Below are positions 25,166 through 36,100 of a stretch of 64,000 bases of DNA, in pieces. A program made the translations under genes and the position numbers. Under the pieces are notes generated by a model, which did no database searches, was not told the DNA's origin, and saw only the letters and a list, made by a program, of their open reading frames with translations. The stretch is from SXVE01 sp036388895 (GTDB lineage: Bacteria; Acidobacteriota; Blastocatellia; Pyrinomonadales; Pyrinomonadaceae). The stretch lies in contig DASVQY010000075.1 of NCBI GenBank assembly GCA_036388895.1, forward strand, positions 1-64,000, read 5' to 3'. Every line of letters begins with the position of its first letter. Position 1 is the stretch's first letter.

Positions 25166-25930
25166 ATGTCTATATTAATTGCTGAAGATAATAATGCGCA
25201 GCGCCATTATTTAAGCGAGTTGCTCAGGCGCGAATTTTTTAATCACCTGCCGGTAATCGAAGCGGGCGACGGAGAATCTGCCGTTAAATTATCAATTGAA
25301 CATCGCCCGACACTTTGCATTCTTGACATTCAAATGCCGCAGATGTCGGGTGTCAAAGCCGCACGGGCGATCTGGCGCGAGTTTTCAAAAGCAAGGATTA
25401 TCTTCTGGACGCAGTTTCCGCATGAAATTTACATCAATGAGATTCGAAAAATCGTTCGTTCGATTAACCCGCAACCGACCTACGGTTTCATTCACAAAAA
25501 CAATCCCGAATTGAAATTCCTGCGTTTTGTTACTGCTGTTCTGGAAGACGGCGCGGATATGATTGACCCCGCTTTTAAGGATTCGTTTCAGCGCCCGCTT
25601 TTAACGGAATTTGAAGCGGAGGCTTTGCGCTACTTGGCGCTCGGCTTGTCGAATTGGACGATTGCGCGAAAATGCAGTTTATCACTGCGCGGCGTCGAGA
25701 GTCGTCTTACAACGCTCTACGAAAAACTTTTTCCAGAAAATTCGGCGGGCACAGATGATGAAGCTTACGATAAACTTGCCTATAACCCGCGGACGCGTGC
25801 CTTTTGCGAAGCCTTAAAACGCGGTCTTATCAACAGCGACGAAATAGAAAAAGCTGAAACCGAATTAGCCGATTGGATCGGGCGCGACCGCCGGCGATTT
25901 ATCGAAGAAAATATTGTCAAGAGAAAGTAA
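25166..25930 (+). CDS. LuxR/NarL-type response regulator
   Basis: A 254-residue response regulator. Receiver domain 1-125 with AEDNN at 6-10, D54 (CILDIQMP) as phosphorylation site, FWTQF and FIHKN. The HTH follows at about 145-190 (LTEFEAEALRYLALGLSNW then TIARKCSLSLRGVESR), a LuxR-type DNA-binding motif, though less canonical than in NarL. A C-terminal extension of about 60 residues is unusual. It is followed after 3 bp by the histidine kinase, so the two are almost certainly a two-component pair. Confidence 0.9.
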   Translation: MSILIAEDNNAQRHYLSELLRREFFNHLPVIEAGDGESAVKLSIEHRPTLCILDIQMPQMSGVKAARAIWREFSKARIIFWTQFPHEIYINEIRKIVRSINPQPTYGFIHKNNPELKFLRFVTAVLEDGADMIDPAFKDSFQRPLLTEFEAEALRYLALGLSNWTIARKCSLSLRGVESRLTTLYEKLFPENSAGTDDEAYDKLAYNPRTRAFCEALKRGLINSDEIEKAETELADWIGRDRRRFIEENIVKRK

Positions 25931-25933
25931 TTA

Positions 25934-28774
25934 ATGCCGCCGCAAGTTAAAATTTCACTATCTTTGCTGGTTCTTCTCATCCTTGCCGGTTTTCTGCCCG
26001 CACCGGGTCAAGACAATCCAATCGCTTTATCGCAAAACTTTCACCGGTGGGGAGCCATCACGCTTTTTAATGGTTTGCCTTCAGATAATGTTCGCGGCAT
26101 TGCACAAACTCCCGACGGCATCCTATGGTTCGGAACGGACAATGGCTTGGCGCGGTTTGATGGGCGACGCGTGCAGACGGCGGCTATTGACACCAGCGAA
26201 ACAAAAAAGATTCTTGCCCTTGAAGTGTCTCCCGACGGCACGCTTTGGATCGGCACACAGAACGGTGCCATACGGTTTAGGAACGGCATATTTCAAAAAA
26301 TCAATGACACGCAAAATTTTGCCGTAAAGGCATTTTTCTTTGGTGAAAATACATTTCTCGCCTCTGATAATGGAGCGATTCTAAAGCTGACTGAAACCGG
26401 CGAAAATATTTTTCAAATAGAGAAAATTCCCGAACAAACACTTTTGGGAAGCGACGGGCAGCTCTTAAAAGTTTCGGCTCTGGCGCAGATTGACGACAAA
26501 ATTATTGCCGGTTCCCGCAGCCGCAGCATTTTGGTAATTGAAAACAATTTAATCTTTGAAACGTTCAGCCGCCCGCGCCCCTATTTTGTTAATGCGTTAG
26601 AAAGAGACGGACAGGGAAAAATCTGGCTCGGCGCCGACGCGGATGAGACCGGAAGCGGTCTTTTTCTGCTTGAAGATATATCGCGTCCACAAAGAATCGG
26701 AAATGGACTGGGAAATGTCCTTTCTATCGCATCGGACTTTTCGGAGAGCCTGTGGGTCGGCACGCGAGACAGAGGTTTGTTTCATTTTCGAGGCGAACGG
26801 GAACTTGAGCGCTTTACGTTTGAAAATACAGCGGGCGGACTTCGCTCGAACACGATTTACACGCTTTTCGTTGACCGTGAAGGCGTGGTCTGGATTGGAA
26901 CGGATCGCGGCGTCTGCCGGTTTGATGCTTCCAGTCCTTTTAATAAAACTATTTCCGAAAACGGTAACAGCAATTTTGTGCGAACGCTTTTCAAGACGAG
27001 CGCAGGGCAAACGTTTGCGGGAACCAATCGCGGATTGTTCCTGCTTTCTGAAGGAAATTGGCTTGAAGCGGGGAATTTTTCACCGAAATCAATTTATGTT
27101 GTCGGCGAAGATTCGTTAAAACAGACCGTAATCGGTATGCCGACTGGTCTTTTTGATTTGGACGGAAAGCAAAAGCTGACCGGTGACGTGCGCTCGATTG
27201 CTGATTTTCAAGACAAAACCTATGTCGCCGTTTTGGGGCGCGGCGTCTTGGAACTTGAGCAACAAACGCTGGTTTTCAATAATGACGCTCCGACAGCGCT
27301 GTTTGCCGCCGGAGAAAGATTGTGGATAGGCACGGCAAAGGACGGAATTTTTACTTTTGACGGAAAAGAAGTTAAACAGGAAAACAATCTCGACGCTCTG
27401 CGCGGTGCCGCGATTTGGAAAATTACAGCCGGAGAAGGAAACGATTTGTGGCTTGCCGCCGAAAGCGGACTTTTTCTTTATAAAAACGAACGCTTACAAA
27501 ATGTCATTACAAATCAGGATGTGCGGGATGTATTCGCGGACGGCGCAGACGTATGGGCGGCGGCAGTTGGCGGAGGGCTTCTGCACGTCAAGGGCAATGC
27601 TGTTTTCGGCTGGATGACCGCGAACTTGAATGTTGAACAAGGACTGCCGTCGCAAAAGATTTTCTCGATCCTGCCGCTTGAAAACCAACTGCTGATTGGC
27701 ACAAATCGCGGCGTGGTCAGCTACGCGCCAAGCACAACAGAACCGAAAATCGTTCCGACGCGTGTTTTGAGCCAGCGGCTTTACGATGCCGGGGAATTAA
27801 CACAAACGATTGCCCTTAACTACCCGCAAAATTCCCTTTTACTCGAAGTTGCGGGTCTTAGCAGCCGCACCTTTCCCGAACAATTTCAATATGGTTTTCT
27901 GCTTAAAAATTCTAAAGGTGAAACCCTTGAAAAGAAACTCTCGAACGATTCGCAATTTACTCCCGAAAATTTAGCGACAGGCGAATATATCATCGAAGCG
28001 TTCGCCTTTAATAAAGATCTGCTTGCCTCCGAGCCTTTAACAATTAGATTTTCCGTAGCCCCTGCGCCTTTTCCGCGCACGGCAACCGCCCTCGGCGTTT
28101 TGCTTGTTATTGCCTTAATCGCTTTGATTTGGGTGGTAATCGAGCGGCGTCGCATTGCGCAGAGAAACCGCGAACTCGCCGCGGCACGTTTCGATTTGGC
28201 TAATGAAGCCGAGCGCGAAAGAAAAAGAATAGCCCGTGATTTGCACGATCAAACGCTGGCAGATTTGCGTTCCTTGATGATGATGTCGGATAAATTGCCG
28301 TCAGGCACCTCCGAGTTTCGCTCGGAAATCGAATCGGTTTCTACTGAAATACGCCGCATCTGCGAAGATTTAAGCCCGTCCGCGCTCGAAAACGTCGGGC
28401 TTTTTGCCGCTCTTGAATTTCTCTTAAACCACACGGTTGAAAACGGCAGATTTTTCGCCGACCAGCAAGAAGAGCGGCTTGATTTTTCGCCGAATGTGCA
28501 GATGCAGATTTACCGAATCGCGCAGGAAGTTTTAACTAACATCAAGCGTCACGGCAGCGCAAACAATGTTGAAATGAGAATTGATATTTCCCCAACCGAC
28601 AAATTTATCCTGATCATTGAGGATGACGGTTCCCCCTTTTATCCCAACCACAACACTCCAAAGGGTCGAGGAATTGCTAATATCAAATCTCGCGCTGCTC
28701 TAATTGATGCCGAAGCCGACTGGCAAGAAAGCAAAACCGGCGGTACGGTTTTCAAGCTTCAAAAAAGCATTTAA
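25934..28774 (+). CDS. Propeller-type sensor histidine kinase
   Basis: A 946-residue membrane kinase. A signal sequence (about 6-25) is followed by a periplasmic beta-propeller made of two-component regulator repeats (GITLFNGLPSDNVRGI-like, DGILWFGTDNGLARFDG, LWVGTRDRGLFHF, VWIGTDRGVCRFD), a Y_Y_Y-like beta domain at about 610-705, one membrane helix at about 715-737, a short coiled coil, the HisKA_3 box with H771 (RIARDLHDQTLADLR), and HATPase with EVLTNIKRHG and a G2 box GRGIANIKSRA. The G1 box reads DDGSP instead of DxGxG. It should phosphorylate the preceding regulator. Propeller sensors often respond to polysaccharide pieces, which is a family-level guess. Confidence 0.9.
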   Translation: MPPQVKISLSLLVLLILAGFLPAPGQDNPIALSQNFHRWGAITLFNGLPSDNVRGIAQTPDGILWFGTDNGLARFDGRRVQTAAIDTSETKKILALEVSPDGTLWIGTQNGAIRFRNGIFQKINDTQNFAVKAFFFGENTFLASDNGAILKLTETGENIFQIEKIPEQTLLGSDGQLLKVSALAQIDDKIIAGSRSRSILVIENNLIFETFSRPRPYFVNALERDGQGKIWLGADADETGSGLFLLEDISRPQRIGNGLGNVLSIASDFSESLWVGTRDRGLFHFRGERELERFTFENTAGGLRSNTIYTLFVDREGVVWIGTDRGVCRFDASSPFNKTISENGNSNFVRTLFKTSAGQTFAGTNRGLFLLSEGNWLEAGNFSPKSIYVVGEDSLKQTVIGMPTGLFDLDGKQKLTGDVRSIADFQDKTYVAVLGRGVLELEQQTLVFNNDAPTALFAAGERLWIGTAKDGIFTFDGKEVKQENNLDALRGAAIWKITAGEGNDLWLAAESGLFLYKNERLQNVITNQDVRDVFADGADVWAAAVGGGLLHVKGNAVFGWMTANLNVEQGLPSQKIFSILPLENQLLIGTNRGVVSYAPSTTEPKIVPTRVLSQRLYDAGELTQTIALNYPQNSLLLEVAGLSSRTFPEQFQYGFLLKNSKGETLEKKLSNDSQFTPENLATGEYIIEAFAFNKDLLASEPLTIRFSVAPAPFPRTATALGVLLVIALIALIWVVIERRRIAQRNRELAAARFDLANEAERERKRIARDLHDQTLADLRSLMMMSDKLPSGTSEFRSEIESVSTEIRRICEDLSPSALENVGLFAALEFLLNHTVENGRFFADQQEERLDFSPNVQMQIYRIAQEVLTNIKRHGSANNVEMRIDISPTDKFILIIEDDGSPFYPNHNTPKGRGIANIKSRAALIDAEADWQESKTGGTVFKLQKSI

Positions 28775-28880
28775 AAACTGTGGAAATCCACATATTGCTA
28801 TCAGCACTAACCCGTCTCGATCACTGTTAATAAATCCGTTTAATTCATAATTCCAATTATTGATAATCGCTTCATAAGTT

Positions 28881-30755
28881 ATGCGGTTATCATTCAAGAA
28901 AATCCTTGGCATATGTTTTTCGGCACTGGTTGTAAGTTTCGCCGTTTTTCAGATTTTTAGTATTAGCCAATCTGCCGAAAAAAAACTTGCCGATGAACGC
29001 GCCCGCCTAATAGAACAAAATCGCGTGCCCTTTCAGAAAAAAACACTCATTCCTCACACCTCTCAAAACATTCAAATTCTACAAAACACAAACACTGTTA
29101 AAGATTTCGTCAGATTTCAAGATTCTTATTTTGCGGCAACAACTGGCGGACTTGTGCAGTTTTCCCCTGGTGGAGAAAAGATTCGGCATTTTACCGTTTC
29201 AGACGGATTGCCGGAAAGCGATTTGACTTGTTTAGCCGTTTTTCGGGGCGAGCTTTTTATTGGAACTCAAAGCGAGAATCTTTTAGCTTTCGACGGCGAA
29301 AATTTTGAAAACTACATTTGGACAGATCGTAAAGCTCAAGCTGTCACCTCGCTTTTAGAGGCGAACGGAAAGCTTCTAATCGGGACGATGGCGGGCGGTC
29401 TTATTGAATTCGACGGTCAGACGTTCGCTGAAATCAAAGCGGACAAGACGAGAATTTCGGCAGTAAATTATCTGTTCAAGAACGGTTCGAGAATTTATAT
29501 CGGTACTTTTGATAACGGTTTGTGGATTTACGAAAACGCTCTCTGGTCGCATTTGACAACTGCCGACGGACTACCCTCGAACCGCGTTGTCGGTATCGGC
29601 ATAAAAGACAAAAAGCTCTTTGTGGCGACAGATTTCGGGCTTGCCTTATTAGAAGATAAAACTTTTCGCACAATTGCCACTTTACCGGCGCTTTCAAGTC
29701 TGATCACGGTCGGCGATCATCTTTTTTTAACCAAAGCGAGCGGCGAAATTTTTGTCTTTAACGATTCGATCAAAGAAGTTGCGGCAAAAGAGAATTCGCA
29801 AGACGCGCGTTTAATCTTTGCGGGTGAAAAAATCTGGCTGCTATCGAATCAAGCAGTTTCAGAGTTTCAGGGAACAAAACTTAAACCGTTCGGCAAAGAG
29901 GATAGTGACGTTTTAACCGATAATTTTGTTTCGGCGATAACTTTCGACAAGTACGAAAATCTTTGGATTGGAACTTTCCGGCGCGGAATAGATGTATTTA
30001 CCGCCGGGGGCAAAAAGCTTAAACACCTGGAAGCGGAAAACGTGCGGGAAATAAATTATCTGGCATCGGGCGGCGAGTCGGTTTTGGCTGCCACTTCGAG
30101 CGGATTGATTGATTTCCAGGCTGATTTTTCTTTAGAGAATCTAACGAAAAAAGACGGTTTGCCGAGTAACTCGGTAACGCATTTTTCCGGGGCGTTTATT
30201 GCTACCGCAAAGGGACTGGCGTTACGGGAACGGGAAAAAATTCGTTTCCTTTCAACGGTGCAAGGGCTTCCGAACAATAGTGTTTATACCATTTTACAAA
30301 ACGGAGAAACGCTTTACGCCGGTACACTGGGCGGGCTGGCTAAAATCGAAAACGGGCGCGTCGCGCAAACTTTCAAAGATTCGAATTCAAATCTGACAAC
30401 CAATTGGGTAACCGCGCTTTGTCGGGTTGATGAACGCCTTTTTATAGGGACATACGGAGGCGGGCTTTTTGAGCTTTTACCTTCAGGACAGGTTCGCTCG
30501 TTTGAAAGCGAAACGGGCAAATTTACAGTCAATCCGAATGCGATGTTCAGCGATGGCGAAAGGCTCTACATCGGAACTTTGGCGGGCTTAAAGCTGTTTG
30601 ATTTAAAAACCCAGGGCTGGCGAACTTTAAAGAATTTTCTGCCCGCTCAAACGGTTTTAAGCATAACGGGCAATGGCGAAGATATTTATTTCGGAACAAC
30701 TAACGGCATCGCGAAAGTTAGAAAAAACTATTTTGCAGCAGGTGAAAGCGAATGA
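28881..30755 (+). CDS. Membrane-anchored propeller protein without output domain
   Basis: A 624-residue protein that looks like the sensor half of a propeller kinase with no kinase: a membrane helix at about 8-30, a short linker, then repeats such as YFAATTGGLVQFSPGG, LFIGTQSENLLAFDG, LLIGTMAGGLIEFDG, NLWIGTFRRGIDVF and RLYIGTLAGLKLFD to the C-terminus (FGTTNGIAKVRKN). At least ten repeat units suggest one or two seven-bladed propellers. It is expected in the periplasm. Its stop overlaps the next start (ATGA at 30752-30755). A related propeller is in the kinase just upstream, so the two may have arisen by duplication. Confidence 0.85.
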   Translation: MRLSFKKILGICFSALVVSFAVFQIFSISQSAEKKLADERARLIEQNRVPFQKKTLIPHTSQNIQILQNTNTVKDFVRFQDSYFAATTGGLVQFSPGGEKIRHFTVSDGLPESDLTCLAVFRGELFIGTQSENLLAFDGENFENYIWTDRKAQAVTSLLEANGKLLIGTMAGGLIEFDGQTFAEIKADKTRISAVNYLFKNGSRIYIGTFDNGLWIYENALWSHLTTADGLPSNRVVGIGIKDKKLFVATDFGLALLEDKTFRTIATLPALSSLITVGDHLFLTKASGEIFVFNDSIKEVAAKENSQDARLIFAGEKIWLLSNQAVSEFQGTKLKPFGKEDSDVLTDNFVSAITFDKYENLWIGTFRRGIDVFTAGGKKLKHLEAENVREINYLASGGESVLAATSSGLIDFQADFSLENLTKKDGLPSNSVTHFSGAFIATAKGLALREREKIRFLSTVQGLPNNSVYTILQNGETLYAGTLGGLAKIENGRVAQTFKDSNSNLTTNWVTALCRVDERLFIGTYGGGLFELLPSGQVRSFESETGKFTVNPNAMFSDGERLYIGTLAGLKLFDLKTQGWRTLKNFLPAQTVLSITGNGEDIYFGTTNGIAKVRKNYFAAGESE

Positions 30756-33142
30756 AAATTTCAGCTAAAAAAAGAGCAACAGCGATTTTACATTGCTGTA
30801 AGCACATAAAATCCGTGAAAAACCGATGCTTATCGGTATTCGTTTGTAGTTTTATTTTTCTCTCCCTTGTTTTCGCACAATCCGGCGTTTTGCTTCCGCT
30901 TCCTTCCGGAAAGCCAAACCCGCAAGTTCTTTCGCTTGCCGTAATGAATGTCGAAATTCTGATTGATAATCAACACGCAACAGTTAATGTCTTGCAGATT
31001 TTTGACAATCACACAGCGCAAACTTTGGAAGGTAAATACGTTTTCTCTCTGCCCGGGCAATCTTCAATCTCCGATTTCGCCGTTTGGGACGGCATACAAA
31101 GAATTCCCGGCGTGATGATGGAACGCCGCCGCGCCAATCAAATTTACGGCGCAATTAAACAATCGCAAACCGATCCCGGAATTTTACAGTCAACCGACGA
31201 AACCGAAAGCAGCGCCGGGTTTTCGGCGAAAATCTTTCCGATAAACGCTTATGGCACCAAACGGCTTGAAATGGAGTATAACGAAGATCTGGCAATAGAA
31301 AATCTTCATTCGCATTTTACTTTTCCCTTAAAGCCCTCGTTCGGCGAATCACAAACTGTCAAAGATTTTAACCTGAAAATCCGTGTCCTGAATGATTATC
31401 AAATCACGCCAGCAGGCAGAGAAAATACAACCTATCCTTTGCAGATTTCAAAACAAGAACCAAACGAATTTATCGGCGAATTTCATGCGCGGGATATTAA
31501 ACTCGAAAATGATTTTTCATTTGATTACAAAATAAACGAGAGCGAAAATACTCTTTCCGTTATTACCTATCGTGCGCCCGAACAGATTTCTGCCTATGAT
31601 TTGAGAGACCCGAAGCTTGCAAATCAAAATGCAGACGGTTTCTTCCAGGCGCAAGCAATTTTTGCTCGAAAGCCGGACGAAAATCGGCAGCCGAAAAGGG
31701 TCGTGTTGCTGCTTGATACCTCTCTTTCGATGTATGGAGATAAACTTGCGCGCGCCGTCGAAGCCGTTGATTTTTTCCTTCACGGCTTAACTCCCGAGGA
31801 CGAATTTAATCTTGTGCTTTTTAGCGATGAAGCGGATGCTTTTGCTGATTATCCGGTTGAAGGCACAGTTGAGAATATTGAAAAAGCGCTCGAGTTTATC
31901 AAGAACTTCAGCTTAGGAGGCGGCACAAATCTTAAACGAGGATTACAAAGCGCGCTCGAACACTCGCAGAGATTCGCAAACGGAGAGCGGCAAATCATTC
32001 TCATTTCCGACGCTAACCCGACGCTCGAAACAACCCAAACAAAAGAAATCGAAAAAGTTTTCGAAAATCAAAATGCTAAACTTTTCGCGTTTGCCCTCGG
32101 CGCGGACGCAAACGAAAAACTTTTGCGACAGTTAGCGGCAAAAACCCATGGCTATTTTGACGCGGCGCGCGAAACAGAGGACATTGCTCTGAAACTCAAG
32201 ATTTTTCTTGATAAAGTCGGTACGGCTGACATTTCAAATCTCAATCTTTCCTCTTCGAGCGGCGAAAATTTTTATGACATTTACCCGAGCGGAGAGAACA
32301 CTTTTTTCGGCTCAAGCTTTTCATTTGTTGGACGTTACCGCAAGCCGCAGGCGGAAACAATAAATTTTTCGGCGCAATACGGACGTGCAGCGATAAATCT
32401 TTCACGCGAATTAACTTTACCCGAACTCGATGCGACGCATTCATTTTTGCCTCGCCTTTGGGCGCGAGCGCGTGTAAATGCTCTTTTGCAGGCGATGAAC
32501 CGCGATGGGGAACGCGAGGATTATATTGCCGAGGTAATTCGCCTTTCCGAAAAATACAAGCTCGTCACGCCCTATACGGCTTTTCTTGCTGCGCCGCGAG
32601 CGCTGCTTCGCCCGCGCCTTATACAGCCGGGTGACCCTGTAATCCGCGTTAAAACCGATGAATCAATCAGCGAAGTTTTCGCCGTATTGCCGTTTGGTGA
32701 AACACTGCCTTTGAGGTTTTTGCAGTCTGAAGGCGTTTGGGAAACGCGATTTCTGGCGCCCGCCTGGATGACAGACGGCAGTTATCAATGCCGACTTCTT
32801 TTAACGGATAAAAACGGAAACGGTTATACGGAAGAAAAAACGTTTGTAGTAGACAGTCACGCTCCAAAAGTGAAAATCAAGCTTGAAAAGCAGATTTTTC
32901 AGGCGGGCGAGAGATTATTGCTCAAAGTTTCCGCCGACAGCGATACAAATCGTCTGACAGCAAAACTTTACGGCACGAAACCCGTTCGGCTTTTCTGGTC
33001 GAATCAGGAAAAAACAAACATCGGAGAATTGGAGATTCCTAAGGATTTGGCTTCCGGAAAATACAACCTTTCGGTTACGGCGGAAGACTTTGCTCACAAT
33101 CAGGCAATTGAAACCGCGCAGATTGAGGTTTTGGGAAAATGA
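30752..33142 (+). CDS. VIT-VWA protein
   Basis: A 796-residue exported protein with a basic N-terminus and a hydrophobic segment ending LVFAQ. The VIT domain lies at about 60-185 (NVLQIFDNHTAQTLEGKYV, ERRRANQIYGAIKQ), the VWA domain at about 315-490 with MIDAS DTSLS at 322-326 and the metal-binding threonine/aspartate region in ISDANPTLE, then beta domains (about 640-796) with a bacterial Ig-like C-terminus (SHAPKVKIKLEKQIFQAGE). Similar to the protein at 22131 but lacks TonB_C. Coupled by ATGA overlaps to both neighbours. Probably a periplasmic or surface scaffold. Confidence 0.9.
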   Translation: MKISAKKRATAILHCCKHIKSVKNRCLSVFVCSFIFLSLVFAQSGVLLPLPSGKPNPQVLSLAVMNVEILIDNQHATVNVLQIFDNHTAQTLEGKYVFSLPGQSSISDFAVWDGIQRIPGVMMERRRANQIYGAIKQSQTDPGILQSTDETESSAGFSAKIFPINAYGTKRLEMEYNEDLAIENLHSHFTFPLKPSFGESQTVKDFNLKIRVLNDYQITPAGRENTTYPLQISKQEPNEFIGEFHARDIKLENDFSFDYKINESENTLSVITYRAPEQISAYDLRDPKLANQNADGFFQAQAIFARKPDENRQPKRVVLLLDTSLSMYGDKLARAVEAVDFFLHGLTPEDEFNLVLFSDEADAFADYPVEGTVENIEKALEFIKNFSLGGGTNLKRGLQSALEHSQRFANGERQIILISDANPTLETTQTKEIEKVFENQNAKLFAFALGADANEKLLRQLAAKTHGYFDAARETEDIALKLKIFLDKVGTADISNLNLSSSSGENFYDIYPSGENTFFGSSFSFVGRYRKPQAETINFSAQYGRAAINLSRELTLPELDATHSFLPRLWARARVNALLQAMNRDGEREDYIAEVIRLSEKYKLVTPYTAFLAAPRALLRPRLIQPGDPVIRVKTDESISEVFAVLPFGETLPLRFLQSEGVWETRFLAPAWMTDGSYQCRLLLTDKNGNGYTEEKTFVVDSHAPKVKIKLEKQIFQAGERLLLKVSADSDTNRLTAKLYGTKPVRLFWSNQEKTNIGELEIPKDLASGKYNLSVTAEDFAHNQAIETAQIEVLGK

Positions 33143-36100
33143 ACAAAAAGATATTGCCGACTACCGAATACCGGGTAATAAAAAACAATCCGAAACTGCG
33201 ATGCCTCGCCTTTATCAGCATTTTTGTATTCTTTTGCCTGATTGCTCTTTTTCCTTCATATAATTTTCATATTCCGTCGAAAGCATACGCCGAAAAGGGA
33301 GGACAAGAACTTTTAGACGAAGCTTTATTTGTGCGGCAAGAGTTTTTCGGAGCAGAAGCCATCGTGCCCCTGCCGACCGCACAGGCTCGTGAAAATGCGG
33401 TTAAGCTTGCGCAAAGAGAACCTGACAACCCGCAGTTTCTCGAAAAATTAGCGGAACTTGAAGAAAAATTAGGCAATTTCGACGAGTCGGAACGGCTTTT
33501 AATTCGGTTGGCTGAAATTGACAAATCAAAGCTTGAAAATTTAGCCGCTTTTTATGATCGCCGCGGGCGTTATGAAAAAGAGGCTGAAATTATTCAAAAA
33601 ATACTTTTCACAACCGTTACCGAAAATCGGTCTGCTGTTTTTGAAAGATTAATTAATTTTGCCAAGAAACACGATTTAAAGGAATATCTGCGAAGCGATT
33701 TCTACGCCCGAGTGACAAAAGAAAATCCGAACGTCTATGCAATTTTTGAAAAACTTATTGACGATTTTAAGGAAGCAGGTAATTATACCGAAGCCTTAAA
33801 TTTCGCACGCCAGGCAAAGGCGCTGTTTCCGCACAGGCAAAGCATTTTGCTTGAAAAGGAAGTTGATATTTTGCTCGAAACGGGAAACACAAAAGAAGCG
33901 GTAGCGATTTATCAAGCTGCCTTTAATCCGTTCTGGTCCGATGCTGAAGCGGAAAAGTTTTATGATTTCCTGAATAATCAAGACCGACTTCGCGCCTACG
34001 GTTCAGAACTTAAAAATCGGTTCAAACAAAATCCTGCCGATTTTGACGCAGCCATTCGCCTCGCCCTTTATCAAAACCATGATTACAGCTATGGAAATGA
34101 TGAAATTACGCCCGTAATTCTCAAACTGGAACAGGCAAAAAAAGTTTGGACAACCGAGGAACTTGTAACGGTAACGCGGCTTCTACTGAGAAACAATGAA
34201 GCGGAGATGGCTTCGCGTTTTCTTTACACGCTTTACGTCCGCGAGGATTTCAAGGCAAATAACGAAATGCGGGCGAAAATTCTTTACCAGCTTTTCGAGA
34301 TGTTTTCCGATGCGGAAAACCGAAAATTGCCGATCACAAAAGGAGATTTACGCTTTTACGAAGATGTAGCTAAAACAGATACAAGCCCGGGAATTGCCAC
34401 CGGAATCTTATCGCTAATCTTCTCTGATACGAATCCGAAGAAGCGCCTCGATGAGCAGGAAAAGGCGGCGACCAAATATTTTAATCGTGCCGCTGCTTAC
34501 CGCATTTTCCTTGAGTACAAGGAAGAGTTTCCTGATTCCGCAGAACTCGCCCAGATGTATTTAGACATTGTGCGGCTTTATACGGCAACAAATGAACCGG
34601 AAATTGCTCAAAGCGCATTAGATGAGTTCGCTCAAAGATACGGAAATTCCGGCGATTATCCCGAAGCCGCATTAAAGTTAGCCGACGCTTTTGCGGCGGC
34701 GAACAACGTCGAAAGCGAGCGGCAAGTTTATCAAAAAGTTCTGGACTATCTTGGAAAACAAGGCAAGTTTTTTGCACCCCAACTACAATATGATTCCCAA
34801 ACCTCCGGCGAATTTAATGTTCTTACATCGAAATCTTCCGTTGCTGCGGACGCAAAAGCGACTCGCAACAACGGGATTAACATCCCCGATACAAATGCAG
34901 AACCGGATTATTACGGTGAGCAGCAGGGCGTCGCCTTTACTGATTACCTGACTCGAAAAGAGTCGCCGGTAACATACGCCGAAGTTTTGGAAAAACTCGT
35001 TTCCTCTCTTGCCGCAGAAAAAAAGACAGCGGAAATACTCGCTCTTTATTCAAATGAAATTCAAAAATATCCCGAACAGGAATGGCTTTACGAACAGCGC
35101 TTGTTTTGGCTGGAGCAGACGAATTTAACCGATGATCAACTACAGGTTTATCAATCGGCATTAGCGCGATTTCAATCACGCGGCTGGCGGGATAAACTTG
35201 CCCGCTGGTTTCTGCGACAGAAGCGGCAAACGGATTTTGCCGAATTTTCACAGGAATTAGCCGGTAAGTTAAACGATGCGGAAATACAAGATTACCTTTC
35301 GCAATTTATAGACGGAAAAGTTTCCACGGATTTTGAAAAACAGCTTTTTCTAAAACTGTACCTGACCGCTTACGAGCGCTTTCCGCACAATTCAACTTTT
35401 GTCGAAGGACTTTTGCGGTTCTACAAAACCAATAAGCAGGCAGATGAATGGCGGAAATTAGCCGCCAAGTATTATTTTGAATCAAAGAATGTGCGCGAGC
35501 AATTTCTTGAAGATTTAGCCGAGAAAGGTGAACTGCGCGCATTTTTGGATAAGGCGAATGGCGAAAGCCTTATTTACGAACTTTTTCGCGCCGATGTATC
35601 AGAACGATTATCAAATTATGAAAATGCGGTCGTCGCTTACCGAAAGCTAAACCGACTCTATCCGAACACGCCTGATTTTTCAGAGAAATTAATATCACTG
35701 ACGCGCTCGTTCGGGCAGAAAAATCGCGACGTGCTAACCGAGGCTGCAAACGCAGCGCACAGTCAAGCTGATTTTTTACCCGCGTCAGCCGAAGCCAGAA
35801 CAAGAAGCGGCGAAATCTACGCTGAACTCGGGCGTTACGACGACGCTCGGCAGGAATGGGAAAAACTCATCTCAACCGCCGCAGGAGAAAAAGAAACTTA
35901 TCTTGATACGGCGACTGTTTACTGGGACTATTTTCAATACGATGATGCTCTGCGTTCCATAAAAAATTTGCGGAAAAAGTTCGCTGATGAAACGCTTTAC
36001 GCGTTTGAGGCGGGCGCAATTTTAGAAGCGCAGCATAAGCAGCCGGAAGCAGTTGCAGAGTATGTGAAAGCGTTAGATGCAAGCGGCGCAGATTATGAAA

